From: Methylobacterium sp. WL1
GTDB lineage: Bacteria; Pseudomonadota; Alphaproteobacteria; Rhizobiales; Beijerinckiaceae
Assembly: GCF_008000895.1 (NCBI RefSeq)
Contig: NZ_CP042823.1
Span: forward strand, 5,230,501 to 5,294,500
Length of the DNA: 64,000 bases
Direction of reading: 5' to 3'
Part shown: in pieces, positions 44,548 to 54,477 of the stretch
Layout of the letters: every line of letters begins with the position of its first letter
Position numbering within the stretch: the stretch's first letter is position 1
Notes under the pieces: model-generated
Databases searched by the model: none
Told to the model about the DNA's origin: nothing
What the model saw: only the letters and a program-made list of their open reading frames with translations
Translations under genes and position numbers: made by a program

Positions 44548-45117
44548 TCACGCCTCGTCGAACAGGTCCGGATCGCCGCTGCCGAAATCGACCACGCCCA
44601 CGAAGGGCAGTTGCCGGTAGGCGTGGGCGGCATCCATTCCGTAGCCGACCACGAACACGTCCGGGCAGGTGAAGCCGACGAAATCGGCGTCGATCGTCAC
44701 GGCGCGCTTGCCCGGCTTCTCCAGGAGCACCGCGGTGAGCACCCGCTTGGCGCCCCGTGCCATGAGCAGGTCCTTGGCGAACACGACGGTCCGGCCGGAT
44801 TCGAGGATGTCGTCCACCAGCAGCACGTCCCGCCCGCGCACCTCGCTCTGCACGTCGCGCAGGATCTCGACCTGCCCGGTGGAGACCGTGCCGGTGCGGT
44901 AGCTCGACAGGTGCACGAACTCGACCTGCGGCGACAGCCCGACCCGGTGCAGGGCCCGGAGCAGGTCGGCGGCGAACATGAAGCTGCCCTTGAGCACGGC
45001 GACGACCAGAAGGTCCTCCGGGTTGGTCGACAGGATCTCCTGCGCCAGCTCGGTGTTGCGCTTGGCGATCGCCGCCTCGTCGAACAGGGGGCGGACACGC
45101 CGCTCGGGGATGCTCAT
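44548..45117 (-). CDS. hpt: hypoxanthine phosphoribosyltransferase
   Basis: 189 residues. Salvages hypoxanthine and guanine to IMP and GMP using PRPP. The PRPP-binding motif VLLVDDILESGRT is clear, with the upstream VLKGSFMFAADLLR loop and the base-contacting DFVGFTCPDVFVVGYGMD region. Full length, cytoplasmic. The gap of 184 bp to the CpdR-like gene shows no further gene. Confidence 0.94.
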   Translation of the reverse strand: MSIPERRVRPLFDEAAIAKRNTELAQEILSTNPEDLLVVAVLKGSFMFAADLLRALHRVGLSPQVEFVHLSSYRTGTVSTGQVEILRDVQSEVRGRDVLLVDDILESGRTVVFAKDLLMARGAKRVLTAVLLEKPGKRAVTIDADFVGFTCPDVFVVGYGMDAAHAYRQLPFVGVVDFGSGDPDLFDEA

Positions 45118-45240
45118 CGGACGGGTCCCGGGGGCTGGTTCTTCTTGTGGGGCGGGCTCGCCGCCGCGATCGGAGGACGGTCTTAGCGCCCCAAGCCCGC
45201 CGGGGGAACTCCGGATCGCGGCGGGCGGGGTGCCTTTCCG

Positions 45241-46317
45241 TCAGCCGTTGTCTCCGCGGATCGCCGCGATCACCGCGTCCGTGACCGCGCGGGTGGTGGC
45301 GGTGCCGCCGAGATCGGGGGTGTGCAGCCCGGGATCCGCGGTGACGCGCTCGACCGCGCGCATCAGCCGGGCGGCGGCCTGCGTCTCGCCGAGATGCTCG
45401 AGCATCTGACAGGCGGTCCAGAAAGTCCCGACCGGGTTGGCGATGCCCTTGCCGGCGATGTCGAAGGCCGAACCGTGGATCGGCTCGAACATCGAGGGAA
45501 ACCGGCGCTCCGGGTTGATGTTGGCGGTGGGCGCGATGCCGAGCGATCCCGCCAGGGCCGCCGCGAGGTCCGACAGGATGTCGGCGTGCAGGTTGGTCGC
45601 CACGATCGTGTCGAGGGTCTGGGGCTTCATGGTCATCCGCATGGTCATGGCGTCGACCAGCATCTTGTCCCAGGTCACGTCCGGGAATTCGGCCGCGACC
45701 TCGGCGGCGATCTCGTCCCACATTACCATGGCGTGGCGCTGGGCGTTCGACTTCGTGACCACGGTGAGCAGCTTGCGCGGGCGTGCGCGTGCGAGCTCGA
45801 ACGCGTAGCGGATGATGCGGTCGACACCCGAGCGGGTCATCATCGAGACGTCGGTGGCGACCTCGTTGGCATGGCCCTGATGGACCCGCCCGCCGACGCC
45901 GGCATACTCGCCCTCCGAGTTCTCGCGCACGATCACCCAGTCCAGTTCCGGCCCGGTGACGTGGCGCAGGGGGCTGGTGATGCCCGGCAGGATCCGGGTC
46001 GGCCGGACGTTGGCGTACTGGTCGAACGGCTGGCAGATGGCGAGCCGCAGGCCCCACAGGGTTATGTGGTCCGGCACGTCCGGCGCGCCGACCGCACCGA
46101 AGAAGATCGCGTCGTGGCCCGCGATCTGCGCCAGCCCGTCCGCGGGCATCATGGCGCCGTGGGCCTTGTAGTAGTCCGAGCCCCAGTCGAATTGGTCGAA
46201 CGCGAATCCGAAGCTGCCGTCGCGCTCGGCGAGGGCGTCGAGCACGTCGATCCCGGCGGCGATGACCTCCTGGCCGATCCCATCCCCCGGGATGGCGGCG
46301 ATGCGGTACTGCTTCAT
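45241..46317 (-). CDS. tartrate dehydrogenase/decarboxylase-like (isocitrate/isopropylmalate dehydrogenase family)
   Basis: 358 residues from ATG at 46317 (MKQYRIAAIPGDGIGQEV). Family marks: GDGIG, catalytic region VRENSEGEYAGVGGR, TKSNAQRHAMVMWD with the catalytic Lys, metal aspartates in DAMTMRM and NLHADILSDLAAAL, and HGSAFDIAGKGIANP. This fits the TtuC/YeaU group (tartrate or D-malate dehydrogenase) better than LeuB. A paralogue is at 48849. It could act on D-malate. Confidence 0.85.
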   Translation of the reverse strand: MKQYRIAAIPGDGIGQEVIAAGIDVLDALAERDGSFGFAFDQFDWGSDYYKAHGAMMPADGLAQIAGHDAIFFGAVGAPDVPDHITLWGLRLAICQPFDQYANVRPTRILPGITSPLRHVTGPELDWVIVRENSEGEYAGVGGRVHQGHANEVATDVSMMTRSGVDRIIRYAFELARARPRKLLTVVTKSNAQRHAMVMWDEIAAEVAAEFPDVTWDKMLVDAMTMRMTMKPQTLDTIVATNLHADILSDLAAALAGSLGIAPTANINPERRFPSMFEPIHGSAFDIAGKGIANPVGTFWTACQMLEHLGETQAAARLMRAVERVTADPGLHTPDLGGTATTRAVTDAVIAAIRGDNG

Positions 46318-46585
46318 GGCGCGTCCTCCGTTTCTTGGACCGTACGCCATTCCGGACACGCCGGCGTCCCCCAGGTGGGCACAGGGCCGATGCGCCGCCG
46401 ACAGCGATGCGTCGGCGACCGTCTTGGCCCTGCGATTCCGCCAGAGGGCGGGCGCTGAAACAAGCGGATGCCAAAAGCGTGGAGGTCGACGCCGGCCGGA
46501 AGATCCTACCCGCGCGCCGCGAAGCATCCGCAACGCAAAAGGGGTCGGCGATCCGCCAACCCCTTGCGCTATCGTGCTGAATGGA

Positions 46586-46662
46586 TGGTACCACCGCCCC
46601 GGCTCGAACGGGGGACCCCCAGATCCACAATCTGGTGCTCTAACCAACTGAGCTACGGCGGC
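46586..46662 (-). tRNA. tRNA-His(GTG), without encoded G-1
   Basis: A 77-nt gene: acceptor GCCGCCG with CGGTGGT, encoded CCA at 46586-46588, anticodon arm CCAGATTGTGGATCTGG giving GTG. Position 73 is A and the base before G1 is T, so the nearly universal G-1 of tRNA-His is not encoded. Confidence 0.93.
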
Positions 46663-46812
46663 ACTGGCGGGCGGTGTATCGTGGGCCGCGGCAGTTTTCA
46701 AGACGATGTGTGCAGGCTCATGCGGTCTCGGTGGACGCAGGGCGGATTCGCCTCATAAGTGCAACGACGAAACCGCGCGTCGGCCAGGGCGGATCGGGGG
46801 GTAGGGGCGAGC

Positions 46813-48747
46813 GTGAGCGCGCGAGAGCCAGCGTCGGGCGCGACCGGGAGCCGGGATCGGGGCCAGGCCGCCGAGACGGGGGCGGCGAACCGGACGGCTG
46901 CCCGGCCGGGCCATAGCCCTCGCAGGCGCTGGACCCGCTCCCGGATCTTCCTGGCGCCCGGGCGGCTGCGCAGCCTGGTTCGGCGCAGCGAGGGCGGGCT
47001 CGTCCTGCTGGCGACCCTGGTCGGCAGCGTCAGCGGGCTGGCGGTCTCGGCCATGACCTGGGTGACGCAGGCCCTGCGCGAGGCGCTCTACCACCTCCCG
47101 GCAGGGACCCGGCTCAGCGCCGCCGACGCGGTCGCACCGCCGCTCCTGCTCATCGGCCCGTGTCTCGGCGGCGTGCTGCTCGGGCTGCTGATCCTCGCAG
47201 CGAACTACCTGCGCGGGCCGCGCAAGCGCCCGGCCATCGACCCCATCGAGGCCAACGCCCTGCACGGCGGCCGGATGTCCCTGCGGGACAGCCTCTACCT
47301 TGCCCTGCAGAACGTGATCTCGAACGGCTCCGGGGCCTCCGTGGGGTTGGAGGCCGGCTACACGCAGCTCGCCTCCGGCCTCGCTTCGCGACTCGGTATC
47401 GCCTTCGAGGTACGCCGGGGCGACCTGCGGACCCTGGTCGGGTGCGGGGCGGCCGGGGCCATCGCGGCGGGGTTCGGGGCGCCGCTGGCCGGGGCGTTCT
47501 ATGCCTTCGAGCTGATCATCGGCACCTACTCGATCGCCACCCTGGCGCCGGTGGTGGTCGCAGCGCTCTGCGGCAACCTCGTCTCCCGGGCGCTGATCCA
47601 CACCCAGCCGCTGGTCGACCTCGGCGACATGCAGGCGGTCACGACCTCGCACATCACCAGCCTCGAGATCCTGCCGAGCCTCGCCCTCGGGCTAGTCTGC
47701 GCGCTGTTCGGTATCCTGATCATGCGTGGCGTCACCCTGGTCGAGCGGCTGGTCCAGGCCTCCGGCCTGCCTCGGGCGGCCGGTCCCGCCTTCGGGGGGC
47801 TATGTGTCGGCGCGCTGGCGCTGATCGCGACGCCGCAGGTGCTCTCGGGGGGGCACGGGGCGCTGCACATGCACTTCGCCGCCGAGGGGCAGGGGCACGG
47901 AGCCGCGTTTCTGGCCGGCTTGTTCGCCGCCAAGGCGACGGCCACCGCGATCTCGATCGGCTCCGGGTTCCGGGGCGGCCTGTTCTTCGCGTCGCTGTTC
48001 CTCGGAGCGATCGCCGGCAAGCTGTTCGCCGCCCTGGCCCCGGAGCTCCTGCCCGCGATGGCAGTCTTCGGCCTCACGCCGCTGGCCTACGCGGTGATCG
48101 GCATGAGCGCGCTCGCCGTGGCGATCATCGGCGGCCCGTTGACCATGACGTTCCTGGCGCTGGAGATCACCGGCAGCCTGCCGATCACCGGGTTGGTGCT
48201 GGCGGCGGTGATCGCTTCCTCGCTGACCGTCCGGAAGATCTTCGGCTACTCCTTCGCCACCTGGCGTTTCCACCTGCGCGGCGAGACCATCCGCAGTCCC
48301 CACGATGTCGGCTGGATCCGCTCGCTGACCGTGGGCCGGCTGATGCGCCGGGACGTCGCCACCGTGGCGGTAGACACGCCGCTGCCGACCTTCCTGCGCG
48401 CGCATCCGCTGGGCTCCCCCTCCCGGGTGGTCGCCGTGGATGCGCAGGGCCGCTACGCCGGGATCGTGAACGTTCCAGAGGCTCATGCCGCCGCCCGCGA
48501 CGCCGAGGCCGGCGCCCCGCCGGTCCTCGCCGACCTCTTGCATCACCCCGACCGGTTCCTGACGCCGGAGATGAACGCCAAGGATGCGGCCGCAACCTTC
48601 GACCGCAGCGAGAGCGAGGCGCTCGCGGTGCTCCAGAGTGCCGCGAGCCGCCAGGTCCTGGGCCTGCTCACCGAGAGCCACACGCTCAAGCGCTACAGTG
48701 AGGAACTGGACCGTCAGCGCCGAGCCATGGCAGGCGAATCTGCGTGA
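46813..48747 (+). CDS. ClC-family chloride channel/antiporter with CBS domains
   Basis: 644 residues from GTG at 46813, preceded by AGGGGCGA; a GTG at 46759 is possible. Ten or more hydrophobic helices. Selectivity motifs are present in variant form: NGSGASVGLEAGYTQ (for GSGIP and GREGP, keeping the gating Glu), GAAGAIAAGFGAPLAGAFYAFE and GSGFRGGLFFASLFLGA. The C-terminal 140 residues form a CBS pair (SLTVGRLMRRDVATV onward) that regulates gating. An inner-membrane Cl- channel or Cl-/H+ antiporter. Confidence 0.9.
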   Translation: MSAREPASGATGSRDRGQAAETGAANRTAARPGHSPRRRWTRSRIFLAPGRLRSLVRRSEGGLVLLATLVGSVSGLAVSAMTWVTQALREALYHLPAGTRLSAADAVAPPLLLIGPCLGGVLLGLLILAANYLRGPRKRPAIDPIEANALHGGRMSLRDSLYLALQNVISNGSGASVGLEAGYTQLASGLASRLGIAFEVRRGDLRTLVGCGAAGAIAAGFGAPLAGAFYAFELIIGTYSIATLAPVVVAALCGNLVSRALIHTQPLVDLGDMQAVTTSHITSLEILPSLALGLVCALFGILIMRGVTLVERLVQASGLPRAAGPAFGGLCVGALALIATPQVLSGGHGALHMHFAAEGQGHGAAFLAGLFAAKATATAISIGSGFRGGLFFASLFLGAIAGKLFAALAPELLPAMAVFGLTPLAYAVIGMSALAVAIIGGPLTMTFLALEITGSLPITGLVLAAVIASSLTVRKIFGYSFATWRFHLRGETIRSPHDVGWIRSLTVGRLMRRDVATVAVDTPLPTFLRAHPLGSPSRVVAVDAQGRYAGIVNVPEAHAAARDAEAGAPPVLADLLHHPDRFLTPEMNAKDAAATFDRSESEALAVLQSAASRQVLGLLTESHTLKRYSEELDRQRRAMAGESA

Positions 48748-48848
48748 TTGTCAGGCCGGGGTGTTGACCGCATGCGCGCGTGCAACACCCTGGCATCGTG
48801 CAACCCGGGGCTGGTACGCGGCCCCCGACGCGAGACCCGTGAGGATCC

Positions 48849-49940
48849 ATGGCCGGTCAAGACAGCAGCTCCCAGCGCCGCTACCGCATCGCGGTGATCC
48901 CGGGCGACGGCATCGGCAAGGAGGTGGTGCCCGAGGGCGTGCGCGTGCTTGAGCAGGCGGCCAAGCGGCACGGCTTCGCGCTTCAGTTCGACTGGTTCGA
49001 TTTCGCGAGCTGCGATTATTACGAGCAGCACGGCCGGATGATGCCGGAGGACTGGAAGCCGCAGATCGAGAAACACGACGCGATCTACTTCGGTGCCGTC
49101 GGCATGCCGGAACGCGTGCCCGACCACATCTCCCTGTGGGGCTCGCTGATCCTGTTCCGGCGCGAGTTCGACCAATACGCCAACCTGCGCCCGGTGCGCC
49201 TCATGCCCGGGGTGAAGTGCCCGCTGGCCGACCGCAAGCCCGGCGATATCGACTTCTGGGTAGTTCGCGAGAACACCGAGGGCGAGTACTCGAATGCGGG
49301 TGGCCGCATGTTCGCCGGCACCGACCGCGAGTTCGCCCTGCAGGAGACGATCATGACCCGCCACGGGGTAGATCGGATCCTCAAGTTCGCCTTCGCGCTG
49401 GCCCAGAGCCGGCCGAAGAAGCACCTGACCTCGGCTACGAAGTCGAACGGCATCTCGATCACCATGCCGTACTGGGACGAGCGCGTGAAGGCGATGGCCG
49501 AGGGCTACCCGGACGTGCGGTGGGACCAGTACCACATCGACATCCTGACCGCGCATTTCGTGCTCAATCCGGATCGGTTCGACGTGGTCGTGGCGTCGAA
49601 CCTGTTCGGCGACATCCTGTCGGATCTCGGACCCGCCTGCACCGGCACGATCGGCATCGCGCCGTCCGGCAACATCAATCCGGAGCGGATTCACCCGTCG
49701 GTGTTCGAGCCGGTCCACGGCTCCGCCCCCGATATCGCCGGCCAGGGCATCGCCAACCCGATCGGCCAAATCTGGTCGGGCGCGATGATGCTGGAGCATC
49801 TCGGCGAGCACGAGGCCGCGCGGGAGATCGTAAGCGGGATCGAGCGGGTGCTGTCCGAGCGGACGTTGCGCACGCGCGACCTGGGCGGCAATGCCGACAC
49901 GCAGGCCTGCGGGAAGGCCGTGGCGGACGCGTTGGGATAA
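48849..49940 (+). CDS. tartrate dehydrogenase/decarboxylase-like paralogue
   Basis: 363 residues from ATG at 48849. Same domain as the 45241 gene: VIPGDGIGKEV, VRENTEGEYSNAGGR, TKSNGISITMPYWD, ASNLFGDILSDLGPA and HGSAPDIAGQGIANP. The N-terminus has ten non-conserved residues. The two paralogues differ throughout, so this is not a recent duplication; they flank a ClC gene and a tRNA. Specific substrates (tartrate, D-malate or related hydroxy acids) cannot be assigned. Confidence 0.85.
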   Translation: MAGQDSSSQRRYRIAVIPGDGIGKEVVPEGVRVLEQAAKRHGFALQFDWFDFASCDYYEQHGRMMPEDWKPQIEKHDAIYFGAVGMPERVPDHISLWGSLILFRREFDQYANLRPVRLMPGVKCPLADRKPGDIDFWVVRENTEGEYSNAGGRMFAGTDREFALQETIMTRHGVDRILKFAFALAQSRPKKHLTSATKSNGISITMPYWDERVKAMAEGYPDVRWDQYHIDILTAHFVLNPDRFDVVVASNLFGDILSDLGPACTGTIGIAPSGNINPERIHPSVFEPVHGSAPDIAGQGIANPIGQIWSGAMMLEHLGEHEAAREIVSGIERVLSERTLRTRDLGGNADTQACGKAVADALG

Positions 49941-49957
49941 ATCCCCGTCTATCCTGA

Positions 49958-49994
49958 GGAGCCCTGCAGAATCGCTAGATCACTGAAGGGCTCC
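49958..49994. terminator. inverted repeat between convergent genes
   Basis: GGAGCCCT and AGGGCTCC form a perfect 8-bp stem with a 21-base loop between the stop of the 48849 gene and the end of dxs. No T-run follows, but the position suits a bidirectional terminator. Confidence 0.45.
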
Positions 49995-50056
49995 CCCGAG
50001 GGCTACACAGCCGTCAGGACAAGGTCTTTGGCTGGTTGGGCGCGCCGCTCGAAAAA

Positions 50057-52051
50057 TCAGCGCGGGCGGCGGCGGACGCTCACCACGTTGCTCGCCTGCT
50101 CGACCTGGCCGGAGGATGCCGGCAGGGTCGCGAGCGCGGTTTTGACGATGGTTGCGGCGTCGAGGCCGGCCTCGGCGTACATCTTCTCCGGGCTGTCGTG
50201 GTCCTGGTACAGGTCCGGCAGCGTCAGGGTGCGCACCCGGACGCGCCCCGCATCCAGGGCGCCCCGCTCCGTCAGCAGGTGCAGCACCATCGCCCCGAAC
50301 CCGCCGCGCGAGCCCTCCTCGATCGTGATCAGCACCTCGTGGCTCTGCGCCAGGTCCAGGATCAGCGCCTCGTCCAGCGGCTTGGCAAAGCGCGCATCCG
50401 CCACCGTCACCGCCACGCCCTGCTCCGCCAGCGTGTCGGCCGCCTTCAGCGCCTCGGACAGCCGCGTGCCCAGCGACAGGATCGCCACCCGCGCCTCCGG
50501 GTCCTGGCGCACCATCCGGCCCTTGCCGATCGCCAGCGCCTCGCCCCGCTCCGGCAGCTCCACGCCGACGCCCTCGCCGCGCGGGTAGCGCAGCGCGATC
50601 GGGCCGCTGTCATGGGCGTGCGCGGTCGCCACCATGTGCACCAGCTCGGCCTCGTCGGAGGCCGCCATCACGGTCATGTTCGGCAGGCAGCACAGGTACG
50701 CCAGGTCGAACGCGCCGGCATGGGTCGCCCCGTCCGCGCCGACCAGACCGGCCCGGTCCAGGCAGAACCGCACGGGCAGGTTCTGCAGCGCCACGTCGTG
50801 CACGACCTGGTCGTAGGCCCGCTGCAGGAACGTCGAGTAGATCGCCACGAACGGCCGGTAGCCCTCCGTCGCCAGCCCGCCCGCGAACGTCACCGCGTGC
50901 TGCTCGGCGATGCCGACGTCGAAGGTCTTGTCCGGGTGCGCCTTGCCGAACAGGTCGATGCCGGTGCCGCCCGGCATCGCCGCCGTGATCGCCACGACCC
51001 GGTCGTCGGCGTCGGCCGCCTTGATCAGGCTCTCGCCGAACACCCGGGTGTAGGCCGGGGCGTTGGGCTTGGCCTTGGCCTGGACGCCCGAGACCACGTC
51101 GAACTTGACCACGCCGTGGTAGCGGTCGGCGCTGGCCTCGGCCGGCGCGTAGCCCTTGCCCTTGCGGGTGACGACGTGGAGCAGGATCGGGCCGTGCTCG
51201 GCGTCGCGGACGTTCTTCAGCACCGGCAGCAGCTGGTCGAGGTTGTGCCCGTCGACCGGGCCGACATAGTGGAAGCCCATCTCCTCGAACATCGTGCCGC
51301 CGCCCACCACCAGGGAGCGGGCGTACTCCTCCGCGGCCGCCGCGCGCTGGTAGAGCGCCTTGGGCAGGAGCTTGCCGAGCTGCTTGGCGGTCTCGCGCAG
51401 GGACTGGTAGGTGCCGCCCGACGCCAGCCGCGCCAGGTAGCCCGACATCGCGCCCACCGGCGGGGCGATCGACATGTCGTTGTCGTTGAGGATGACGATC
51501 AGGCGCGAGTGCAGGGCGCCGGCGTTGTTCATGGCCTCGTAGGCCATGCCGGCCGACATCGAGCCGTCGCCGATCACCGCGATGGCGTTGCGGCGCTTCG
51601 CGGTCCGGCCCTTGGCCTTGGCGGCCTCGGCGTCGAGGTCGCGGGCGACCGCCATGCCGAGCGCGGCCGAGATCGAGGTCGAGGAATGGGCGGCCCCGAA
51701 CGGGTCGTAGGCGCTCTCGGAGCGCTTGGTGAAGCCGGACAGGCCGCCGCCCTGGCGCAGCGTCCGGATGCGGTCGCGGCGTCCGGTCAGGATCTTGTGC
51801 GGGTAGCACTGGTGGCCGACGTCCCAGACGATGCGGTCGTCGGGCGTGTCGAACACGTGGTGCAGGGCGACCGTGAGCTCGACCACGCCCAGCCCGGAGC
51901 CGAGATGGCCGCCGGTGATCGACACCGCGTCGATCATCTCGGCCCGTACCGCGTCCGCCACCCCCTGCAACTCGGATTCGGGAAGCTGCCGGAGCGCCGC
52001 AGGCTCCGGGATACGGTCGAGAAGTGCGCTCAGCTCGGGGGAAATCGCCAC
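50057..52051 (-). CDS. dxs: 1-deoxy-D-xylulose-5-phosphate synthase
   Basis: 664 residues, intact. Condenses pyruvate with glyceraldehyde-3-phosphate, the first step of the MEP isoprenoid pathway. The thiamine-diphosphate motif is [18 protein letters not shown] (near residues 165-182); [12 protein letters not shown] carries the substrate-contacting His, and [16 protein letters not shown] residues ([19 protein letters not shown]) form the catalytic Glu region. The C-terminal transketolase domain is complete. xseB lies 43 bp upstream in the same direction, a common alphaproteobacterial pairing. Confidence 0.97.
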   Translation of the reverse strand: MAISPELSALLDRIPEPAALRQLPESELQGVADAVRAEMIDAVSITGGHLGSGLGVVELTVALHHVFDTPDDRIVWDVGHQCYPHKILTGRRDRIRTLRQGGGLSGFTKRSESAYDPFGAAHSSTSISAALGMAVARDLDAEAAKAKGRTAKRRNAIAVIGDGSMSAGMAYEAMNNAGALHSRLIVILNDNDMSIAPPVGAMSGYLARLASGGTYQSLRETAKQLGKLLPKALYQRAAAAEEYARSLVVGGGTMFEEMGFHYVGPVDGHNLDQLLPVLKNVRDAEHGPILLHVVTRKGKGYAPAEASADRYHGVVKFDVVSGVQAKAKPNAPAYTRVFGESLIKAADADDRVVAITAAMPGGTGIDLFGKAHPDKTFDVGIAEQHAVTFAGGLATEGYRPFVAIYSTFLQRAYDQVVHDVALQNLPVRFCLDRAGLVGADGATHAGAFDLAYLCCLPNMTVMAASDEAELVHMVATAHAHDSGPIALRYPRGEGVGVELPERGEALAIGKGRMVRQDPEARVAILSLGTRLSEALKAADTLAEQGVAVTVADARFAKPLDEALILDLAQSHEVLITIEEGSRGGFGAMVLHLLTERGALDAGRVRVRTLTLPDLYQDHDSPEKMYAEAGLDAATIVKTALATLPASSGQVEQASNVVSVRRRPR

Positions 52052-52094
52052 GGCATCAACCTCTATCGGACGGGATCGGTCTGACCGCCGAGCC

Positions 52095-52355
52095 TCAGGA
52101 TATATCGAGCGGCGCCACGCCCTCGGGCCGCCCGTCGGCGCCGAGGGTGATCCTCTGGATCCGCGCCTCGGCCCGCTTCAGCAGCGCCTCGCAGTGCTTC
52201 TTCAGCACCTCGCCGCGCTCGTAGATCGCCACCGACTCGTCCAGCGGGACATCACCCCGCTCGAGCCTGCGCACGATCTCTTCGAGTTGCTCCAGCGCCT
52301 TCTCGAAGGGCAGGTCGCCGGCGGCCGGGGCCACCTCGGGTCTGCTCGCGTTCAT
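52095..52355 (-). CDS. xseB: exodeoxyribonuclease VII small subunit
   Basis: 86 residues from ATG at 52355 ([20 protein letters not shown]). The family pattern [20 protein letters not shown], then [19 protein letters not shown] is unmistakable. It forms the helical small subunit of the single-strand nuclease with XseA (not in the window). Precedes dxs in one transcript. Confidence 0.94.
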   Translation of the reverse strand: MNASRPEVAPAAGDLPFEKALEQLEEIVRRLERGDVPLDESVAIYERGEVLKKHCEALLKRAEARIQRITLGADGRPEGVAPLDIS

Positions 52356-52581
52356 CCCACACACATCCTTTGGGTCGGTTCTAAGGCGGCAGCCGGTGCG
52401 GCCACAACCCACGCGAGGGCGAGGCCGGCCGGATAGGCCGCGTTTTGGCAGCATGCGGCGGCGTTTGCGCCACACTCTCCGCGCCTTGGGGCGCCCCTTA
52501 GCGAACCCGGCGTGGAACGCCTACCGGACGGTCGTGCGCGGCGGCGGGGGCGCCGACAACCGGAGGTTATCCGCCCGGCTG

Positions 52582-53094
52582 TCACGTCAGCGTCAGGCAG
52601 AACGGCGTCCCCTCGAACGCCTCGGCGCCGCGGCCGATCCGCGCGACCGCCGCGATCATCCGGCCGTCACGGTCGAGCATCCGGTCCGCGATCGCCACGA
52701 ACAGCGGATTGGGCGTCGCGGACGGGGATGCCGCGCGCAGGGCGTCGGCGATGTCACCCTCGTCGCGGTCCGGTGCCAGCGCGCAGGCCGCGATGTAGGC
52801 GGCCGCGGTGGACCGGCTGATCCCGGCATAGCAGTGGATCACCAGCGGCTTGTCCCGGGGCCAGGCTCGGGCGAAGGCCAGGATGCCGGCCACGTGCTCG
52901 TCGGCCGGCAAGACGTGTCCATCGCGGGGCTCGGCGATGTCGCTGACCCCGATGACGGAGTGGTTCTCCGCATCGATCAGCGCCGGGCGCTCGAGCGGCG
53001 TGCCGACGTTGACGAGCGTGAGCACGTGGCTCGCCCCGGTGGCGGCGACGGTCTCGGGCAGGCGCGAGAGCGGACAGACGTGAAGGGTTGGCAT
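52582..53094 (-). CDS. protein tyrosine phosphatase-like protein
   Basis: 170 residues from ATG at 53094 (MPTLHVCPLSRLPET). The phosphatase loop HCYAGISRSTAAAY (Cys-x5-Arg) is complete and a candidate acid Asp precedes it in SDIAEPRDG. This is the cysteine-based dual-specificity/tyrosine phosphatase fold. Substrate unknown. It is separated from the HD gene by about 76 bp and shares its direction. Confidence 0.8.
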   Translation of the reverse strand: MPTLHVCPLSRLPETVAATGASHVLTLVNVGTPLERPALIDAENHSVIGVSDIAEPRDGHVLPADEHVAGILAFARAWPRDKPLVIHCYAGISRSTAAAYIAACALAPDRDEGDIADALRAASPSATPNPLFVAIADRMLDRDGRMIAAVARIGRGAEAFEGTPFCLTLT

Positions 53095-53170
53095 GATGGC
53101 GGGCACCTGACGCGTGATCGTGACGGATCGAGGGCGACGCGGCGGCGGCCCGCAGCCTCGGCATGGCGCC

Positions 53171-53791
53171 TCATTCCGGATCGGGAGATGGGGCCCCGGA
53201 ATCTTCCGCCAGGGTATGAAAGCGGTCGAGGAACCGCGCCTGCGCCTGCGAGGTCGGCCACGGTTCGGCGAGCGCGAGGACACCCGCCGGCAGGTTCGGG
53301 GCGCGCCCGAAATAGCGCTCGGCCTCATCCAGGGCGAAGCCGGCGAGTTCGACGGCCTCGATATGGGCCGCGATCCGGTCGGCCCGCTTCACCAGCCGTC
53401 CGATGGCGGGCACGGGAGCCGCGAGGCCGAACCGGCGGCGCACGGCCGCGAGCAGGCGCAATTCGACCCCGCGATAGGCGTCGCCGATCGCCGCCTTGAG
53501 CGGGGAGATGATGTCGCCGACGACATATTCCGGGGCGTCGTGCAGCAGTAGCTCAAGCCCGTCCCGATCGGTGCAGCCCGGGGCGATGTGGCGGCCGACC
53601 GCCTCCACCAGCAGGCTGTGCTGGGCGACCGAGAAGACGTGCGGCCCCCGGGTCTGGCCATTCCAGCGTGCCACCCGGGCGAGCCCGTGGGCGATGTCGG
53701 CGATCTCGATGTCCCGCGGCGCGGGATCGAGGAGGTCGAGGCGGCGGCCGGACAGCATCCGCTGCCAGGCCCGGGGTGCCGGGTCGCTCAT
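53171..53791 (-). CDS. HD-domain phosphohydrolase (YfbR-like)
   Basis: 206 residues from ATG at 53791, overlapping the tag stop by 4 bp. Metal-binding HD motif: the first His in FSVAQHSLLV, then LLHDAPEYVVGD with the His-Asp pair, and a later Asp in VKRADRIAAHIE. Matches HD hydrolases acting on nucleotides or nucleoside monophosphates. The start MSDPAPRAWQRMLSGRRLDLLDP is the family's usual N-terminus. Confidence 0.85.
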   Translation of the reverse strand: MSDPAPRAWQRMLSGRRLDLLDPAPRDIEIADIAHGLARVARWNGQTRGPHVFSVAQHSLLVEAVGRHIAPGCTDRDGLELLLHDAPEYVVGDIISPLKAAIGDAYRGVELRLLAAVRRRFGLAAPVPAIGRLVKRADRIAAHIEAVELAGFALDEAERYFGRAPNLPAGVLALAEPWPTSQAQARFLDRFHTLAEDSGAPSPDPE

Positions 53792-54402
53792 GCCGGCTGG
53801 CCCAGCGCGGCGCAGGGCCCGTGGCGGTGGCAGCCGACAAGATGGTCGTTCACCATGCCGACCGCCTGCATGAAGGCATGCACGATGGTCGGTCCACAAA
53901 ACGAAAAGCCCTCCGCCTTGAGGGCCTTGCCGATCGCCCGGGAGACCGGCGTCTCGGTCTGGATCTCGGTGCGGCTCCGGGCGCTCCCCTGGATCGGTCG
54001 GCCGTCCACGAAGTCCCACAGGAACGGTGCGAAGCCCGGACCGCTCTCTTCGATCCGCAGCCAGGCCCGGGCCCCGGCGATCGTACCGACGATCTTCGCG
54101 CGGTTCCGGATGATGCGGGCGTCGGCCATCAGCCGCGCCACGTCGGCCTCGGTGTAGCGGGCGATGGCCTCCGGGTCGAAGCCGGAGAACGCGTCGCGGA
54201 AGCCCTCGCGGCGGCGCAGGATCGTGATCCAGGACAGGCCCGCCTGGAAGCCGTCGAGGATCAGCTTCTCGTAGAGCGCCTGCCCGTCGCGCTCGGGCAC
54301 GCCCCATTCGGTGTCGTGATAGGCGACGTAGAGCGGGTCGTAGCCGGCCCACCAGCAGCGGGGGCAACCGTCGGGATGGTCGATCAGGCCGGTCTCGGGC
54401 AT
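53788..54402 (-). CDS. tag: DNA-3-methyladenine glycosylase I
   Basis: 204 residues. Removes 3-methyladenine from alkylated DNA. Family marks: CPRCWWAGYDPLYVAYHDTEWG at the start, with the zinc Cys and His, the catalytic pocket EKLILDGFQAGLSWITIL, and the C-terminal zinc ligands in HLVGCHRH. Complete. Overlaps the downstream HD gene by 4 bp, so the two are co-translated. Confidence 0.93.
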   Translation of the reverse strand: MPETGLIDHPDGCPRCWWAGYDPLYVAYHDTEWGVPERDGQALYEKLILDGFQAGLSWITILRRREGFRDAFSGFDPEAIARYTEADVARLMADARIIRNRAKIVGTIAGARAWLRIEESGPGFAPFLWDFVDGRPIQGSARSRTEIQTETPVSRAIGKALKAEGFSFCGPTIVHAFMQAVGMVNDHLVGCHRHGPCAALGQPA

Positions 54403-54477
54403 CCCGGTGGTTTAGCGAGAACAGGAGCGGAACGCTATCGCCACGCCAAACACGTCACTTTACGCTGCGATCAGCGA

